Source: Auriscalpium vulgare (lineage: Eukaryota; Basidiomycota; Agaricomycetes; Russulales; Auriscalpiaceae). From it: a stretch of 64,000 nt of DNA. The notes beneath the pieces are model-generated. The model searched no databases, was not told where the DNA came from, and saw nothing but the letters and a program-made list of their open reading frames with translations. A program made the translations under genes and the position numbers. The stretch is taken from positions 1,178,001 through 1,242,000 of the forward strand of contig JAHBBC010000015.1 of the NCBI GenBank assembly GCA_019915015.1, written 5' to 3'. Below, piece after piece: positions 61,983 to 64,000 of the stretch; positions within the stretch are counted from its first letter, which is position 1; the number at the start of each line of letters is the position of its first letter.

Positions 61983-64000
61983 ATGGCGCATCAAGTCAGC
62001 GCCTTCGACCGCGCACTGGACGAGTATTTCAAGGGTCTGCCCGCGGAATCGAAGAAATCCAAGTTCATCGAGCATTGTCTCAACTCGGACGCCAAAGGTC
62101 CAGAGGCTATCAATGACCTCATCCAGAAAGAAAAGGCAAAAAACACGCTCAGCGGGCCAGTCAGCCGCCTCTTTCAGAGGATCACTCACGCGCTGAAAGA
62201 CTACAGCGAGGTGATAGGCCAGATTGGTACGTCGCTGTGCCCACTAGTAGTCGAGTCCGCTGACGCAGTCTCCACAACAGTATCTGTACAGCCCATTCCG
62301 GCAGCAATCATATGGGGTGCATTGAAGATTATTGTTGAGGTAGCTATTACCAGGTAGTTTGAGTTCTGACGCTGAACAAGGCTCTTCCCTGCGTAGGGCG
62401 CAGCGCGGTGGCGGGACATGCTTGACACCATCAAAACAGGGTTGCGCACCCTCACAGACCAAATCAATCGTCTTACCGACTACGAAAATCTCTATGCGAC
62501 TACTTCAGAGAGACTACGAGAAACCCTCGTCAGATTTTTCAAGCACATGATCGACTTCTGGTATCGCGTGCACAAGGAGTGCCATCGAACGCGTGCGCTC
62601 GTCTTCCTTCCGATTCGATTCATCACATTGAAACATGGAATAGGCCTCAACACCATTGGCCACTCAATGACCTCTTCGGCCTCGCAAAAGTTGTCGGGAA
62701 TCGTGGAGGACATCGAGTATGACGTCACGTCCATCCTCCAGGAGGCTGATATCTGTCAAGCTAAGATGATGAAGGACGAAGCCGAGAAGTCACAGGAAGA
62801 CAGGATCGTCTGGAGCGACTGGCGCAATAAGCAGAACGCGGTCAATCACGGTGCGTACCGCCGCTGTCATATTTGCATGTCTTCTCCCATCTCTTTTTTC
62901 AGTTCAGCTCTGTCAACTCGTTCGCGCGCATCTTACCACAGAGATGACTGGTACAAACCTCAAATACCACGAGCATAAACTGCAGCATCAGCAGGAGGGG
63001 ACGTGCAGTTGGCTCCTCAATAACCGCGACTACGCTGCTTGGAGGAACCCGAATTGTCCAGAGCAACGCCATTTGTGTCTCAGTGGGCGCCTGGGCTGTG
63101 GAAAATCCATGCTGAGCTCCTTTGCGATCAGGGACGTCCAAAAAAGTGCAGCGGCCGCGTACTACTTCTGCCAGTTCTCGCAGCCCTGCGACAGCCCGTA
63201 CGAGCTCCTGCGGCTTCTCACGCTGCAACTATTCAACGCATACGTCGCGCAACGGCTTCCCGTCGATGCTTTCATTTCCGGTCAATTTTGCGACAGCAAA
63301 TCCTCCGAGGACTTGCACGAGCTGATCCGCGAGCTCGTCAAGAACCTGACGCCGACCTACTTTTTCATCGATGGACTGGACGAGGCACAAGGCTCCTCAC
63401 ACTACCACGTCTCCGCCGTCGTTAATTTCCTGGTTAATCTTTGCGACCAATCTAACGGTCGTGTCCGGCTGTGGTGCACAATGCGCCATCAACCCCGCCC
63501 GGTTGACTGCTACGACGTCATCATCGCACCGAGCCCGCATCTCGAGCTCAAGATCACCGACCACACCAAGACGGACGTCGAGAGCTACCTGGACGCGAAG
63601 TTCCTTGCCCTCAAGGCGCGCTTCGTTGCCGACGGAGACGAGAGCCGCGACTATGTCCGATTGGCGCACAATTACCTGAAATCGCGCGCGGACGGTAATT
63701 TTCTATGGGCCCAGCTCATGACGCAAAATTTCGACGGCGAGAATAGGATCGATACTGTCAGGGAGCTCAAGGACATCGTCACTACGGCCCCGTCAGAGCT
63801 TGGCGACTTGTTCAAGAGCATACTTCTTCGCATCAAGCCGGGCGATCGCAAGATTGCCAGGTACGCCCTGCACTCACCGAGAATACGCTACTTTTTGACA
63901 TACATCTACAGCAAAGTAATTGCGGTGGTCGCATTCGCGCGACGCCATCTCCGTATTGAAGAAATCCGCGAAGTAGTCCTTCTGCTAACAACCCGCGGTA
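61983..64000 (+). CDS. STAND/NACHT NTPase (fungal NLR-like), 3' end outside window
   Basis: The start is MAHQVSAFDRALDEYFKGLP. Exons join at about 62338-62410 (VE to GAARWRDML), 62851-62903 and 63861-63912. The N-terminal ~270 residues are helical, with a conserved PIPAAIIWGALKIIVE segment that fits the helical domains placed before fungal STAND modules (DUF7708-like, from memory). The NTPase module follows: P-loop CLSGRLGCGKSMLS, a Walker B-type TYFFIDGLDEAQ, and GRVRLWCTMRHQP as a sensor-like strand. The sequence then reaches VRELKDIVTTAPSELGDLFK and a winged-helix-like part before the window ends. The C-terminal repeats (ankyrin, WD or TPR), which would define the sensor, are not included. 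Fungal NLRs act in non-self recognition and programmed cell death; this role is by analogy. Confidence 0.8.

Overview
This is nuclear DNA from a filamentous basidiomycete, most likely a wood- or litter-decaying agaricomycete. The genes are dense and cut by many short introns (about 50-60 bases, GT-AG, with CTNAC-like branch points). The content fits: a class II manganese peroxidase, a GH10 xylanase, flavocytochrome b2, a Trk-type potassium transporter, a Bem2-type RhoGAP and a fungal STAND (NLR-like) protein. No rRNA, tRNA, CRISPR array or bacterial element was seen.

Layout. 0-6.6 kb: a locally duplicated cluster with one intact single-span membrane protein gene (330-1702), a membrane gene on the other strand (2119-3089), decayed copies of both, and a third copy (5632-6561) whose tail carries a 105-bp tandem repeat. 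7-16 kb: conserved housekeeping genes, namely a TMEM70-like mitochondrial protein, dynactin p25, an isocitrate lyase/PEP mutase family enzyme (possible oxaloacetate hydrolase) and flavocytochrome b2. 16-20 kb: the potassium transporter. 21.8-28.5 kb: a lignocellulose stretch with the manganese peroxidase, the tail of a second peroxidase gene and the xylanase. 29-41.9 kb: a small helical protein, the ~2000-residue RhoGAP, a mitochondrial carrier and an unknown protein with a presequence-like start.

42.0-44.0 kb holds the most striking structure: a 1956-bp DNA transposon with perfect 34-bp terminal inverted repeats, a perfect 8-bp target duplication, arrays of subterminal repeats and one spliced gene that is not a recognisable transposase. 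Its right end lies 81 bp before the start codon of the essential chaperonin gene CCT8, so it appears to have split that gene's promoter. CCT8 and an SDR-like gene follow. 48-58 kb is an accessory region built from two diverged copies of a ~4 kb unit, each ending in a paralogous membrane/helical gene. The window ends with an AAA+ ATPase and, divergently, a STAND/NACHT protein that runs off the edge.

The enzymes suggest a plausible decay chemistry: secreted xylanase and Mn peroxidase, with intracellular oxaloacetate cleavage possibly supplying oxalate, a Mn(III) chelator. That link is inference. Exon boundaries come from reading splice sites and frames by eye. Starts, and weakly conserved genes in the duplicated regions, are the least certain parts.
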